Shown here: one piece after another, positions 63,718-64,000 of the stretch
Numbering within the stretch: the first letter of the stretch is position 1
How the letters are laid out: each line of letters begins with the position of its first letter
Assembly (NCBI GenBank): GCA_021734255.1
Contig: JAIPJM010000011.1
Location: 17,925 to 81,924, forward strand
Source of the DNA: Fidelibacterota bacterium
Lineage (GTDB): Bacteria > Fidelibacterota > UBA8477 > JABMPR01
Length of the DNA: 64,000 bases
Direction: 5' to 3'
Position numbers and translations under genes: made by a program
Notes under the pieces: generated by a model
What the model was told of the DNA's origin: nothing
Database searches by the model: none
The model's input: only the letters and a program-made list of their open reading frames with translations

Positions 63718-63742
63718 CCAACAATGATAAATCATTCATTGG
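63718..63742. promoter_or_regulatory. Interrupted dyad upstream of sat-cysC
   Basis: CCAA-c-AATGAT-aa-ATCATT-ca-TTGG forms a 25-base inverted repeat with 10 paired positions per arm and a one-base asymmetry. It lies 72 bases upstream of sat-cysC and could be an operator for it or for the gene on the right. Confidence 0.35.
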
Positions 63743-63977
63743 TGTTATTTCCCCCGTTCATTTTTGACAAGTATTGATAAAAAATAGCCGAATTTACCTA
63801 TTAAGCAACCATGAAGCTATTGACAGGCAACCCAGTTTATTCAGGAAAATGCACGGTGTGGTAGTTATGTCCTTAAATTTCTGTAAAATTGGATTAGGGT
63901 AGAAAAAGAGTCGGCCACGGTTTCTCCAAATTATCTTGAGGTGTTAAGGAAAACATTTCAAGAGAAGGAGAGAACCA
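63743..63977. other. Intergenic region upstream of the right-edge gene
   Basis: AT-rich, with two TTGACA hexamers (63763 and about 63818) but no matching -10 element at 16-18 bases. No RNA gene or coding frame is evident. It must carry the promoter for the gene at 63978. Confidence 0.4.
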
Positions 63978-64000
63978 ATGGCCGAGAAACAGATTAATAA
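63978..64000 (+). CDS. Start of a gene cut by the window edge
   Basis: ATG at 63978 follows AGAAGGAGAG (a strong ribosome site with 7-base spacing) and reads MAEKQIN before the window ends. No function can be inferred. Confidence 0.5.

Overview
The window (moderate G+C, dense coding on both strands, no tRNA, rRNA, CRISPR or insertion sequence seen) fits a Gram-negative member of the FCB superphylum, most like Marinimicrobia, Calditrichota or Ignavibacteria. Markers are a C-terminal type IX secretion sorting domain beginning with a PNPFNPST motif (37169-39763), PorV-like outer-membrane proteins, lamin-tail-domain surface proteins, an HhH/beta-barrel protein, GH97 and GH20 lipoproteins and many multiheme cytochromes. 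Phylum assignment is an inference.

Region 1 (1-17357) is respiratory. Two plus-strand genes encode a 12-heme cytochrome (cut by the window edge) and an 11-heme cytochrome fused to a b-type membrane domain, closed by a terminator. After a hemerythrin gene comes a minus-strand operon of twelve genes, read from 17357 down to 3764 and mostly overlapping: a Cys-rich MerR regulator, a multiheme cytochrome with an in-frame TGA (probable selenocysteine), a tandem rhodanese lipoprotein, an octaheme cytochrome, a membrane-anchored cytochrome, a b-type cytochrome, a triheme cytochrome, an NHL propeller, an 18-heme cytochrome, an NHL lipoprotein, an outer-membrane barrel and a 12-heme cytochrome. Together these could carry electrons from quinol across periplasm and outer membrane (roughly 60 candidate heme sites). 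The gene set recalls the Geobacter ext (selenite/tellurite, extracellular electron transfer) clusters.

Region 2 (17639-27240) is housekeeping: mpg, a VanX-like dipeptidase and a secreted Xaa-Pro aminopeptidase, then the classical yceD-rpmF-plsX-fabH-fabD-fabG-acpP-fabF-rnc cluster, with a sigma70-type promoter before yceD and an intrinsic terminator between acpP and fabF.

Region 3 (27421-39763) is a minus-strand seven-gene operon with its own promoter: two LTD/OB-fold surface proteins (one with a type IX sorting tail), a PorV-like protein, an HhH/beta-barrel protein, another outer-membrane barrel, a phosphoesterase-EEP fusion and an EEP lipoprotein. The LTD, OB and EEP modules found together in single extracellular nucleases such as ExeM are here spread over several genes, suggesting a surface system for handling extracellular DNA.

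Region 4 (39994-64000) is mixed: PAP2 phosphatase, a catalytically dead M1-like peptidase/barrel fusion, M55 aminopeptidase, butyrate kinase, S9 peptidase, DoxX with a perfect 19-nt palindrome upstream, GH20/GH97 glycosidases, greA, a small pilin cluster with duplicated upstream control elements and a tiny truncated prepilin-like ORF, a DUF4382 lipoprotein, an orphan Pycsar-effector-like membrane protein, an M61 peptidase and a bifunctional sulfate adenylyltransferase/APS kinase.
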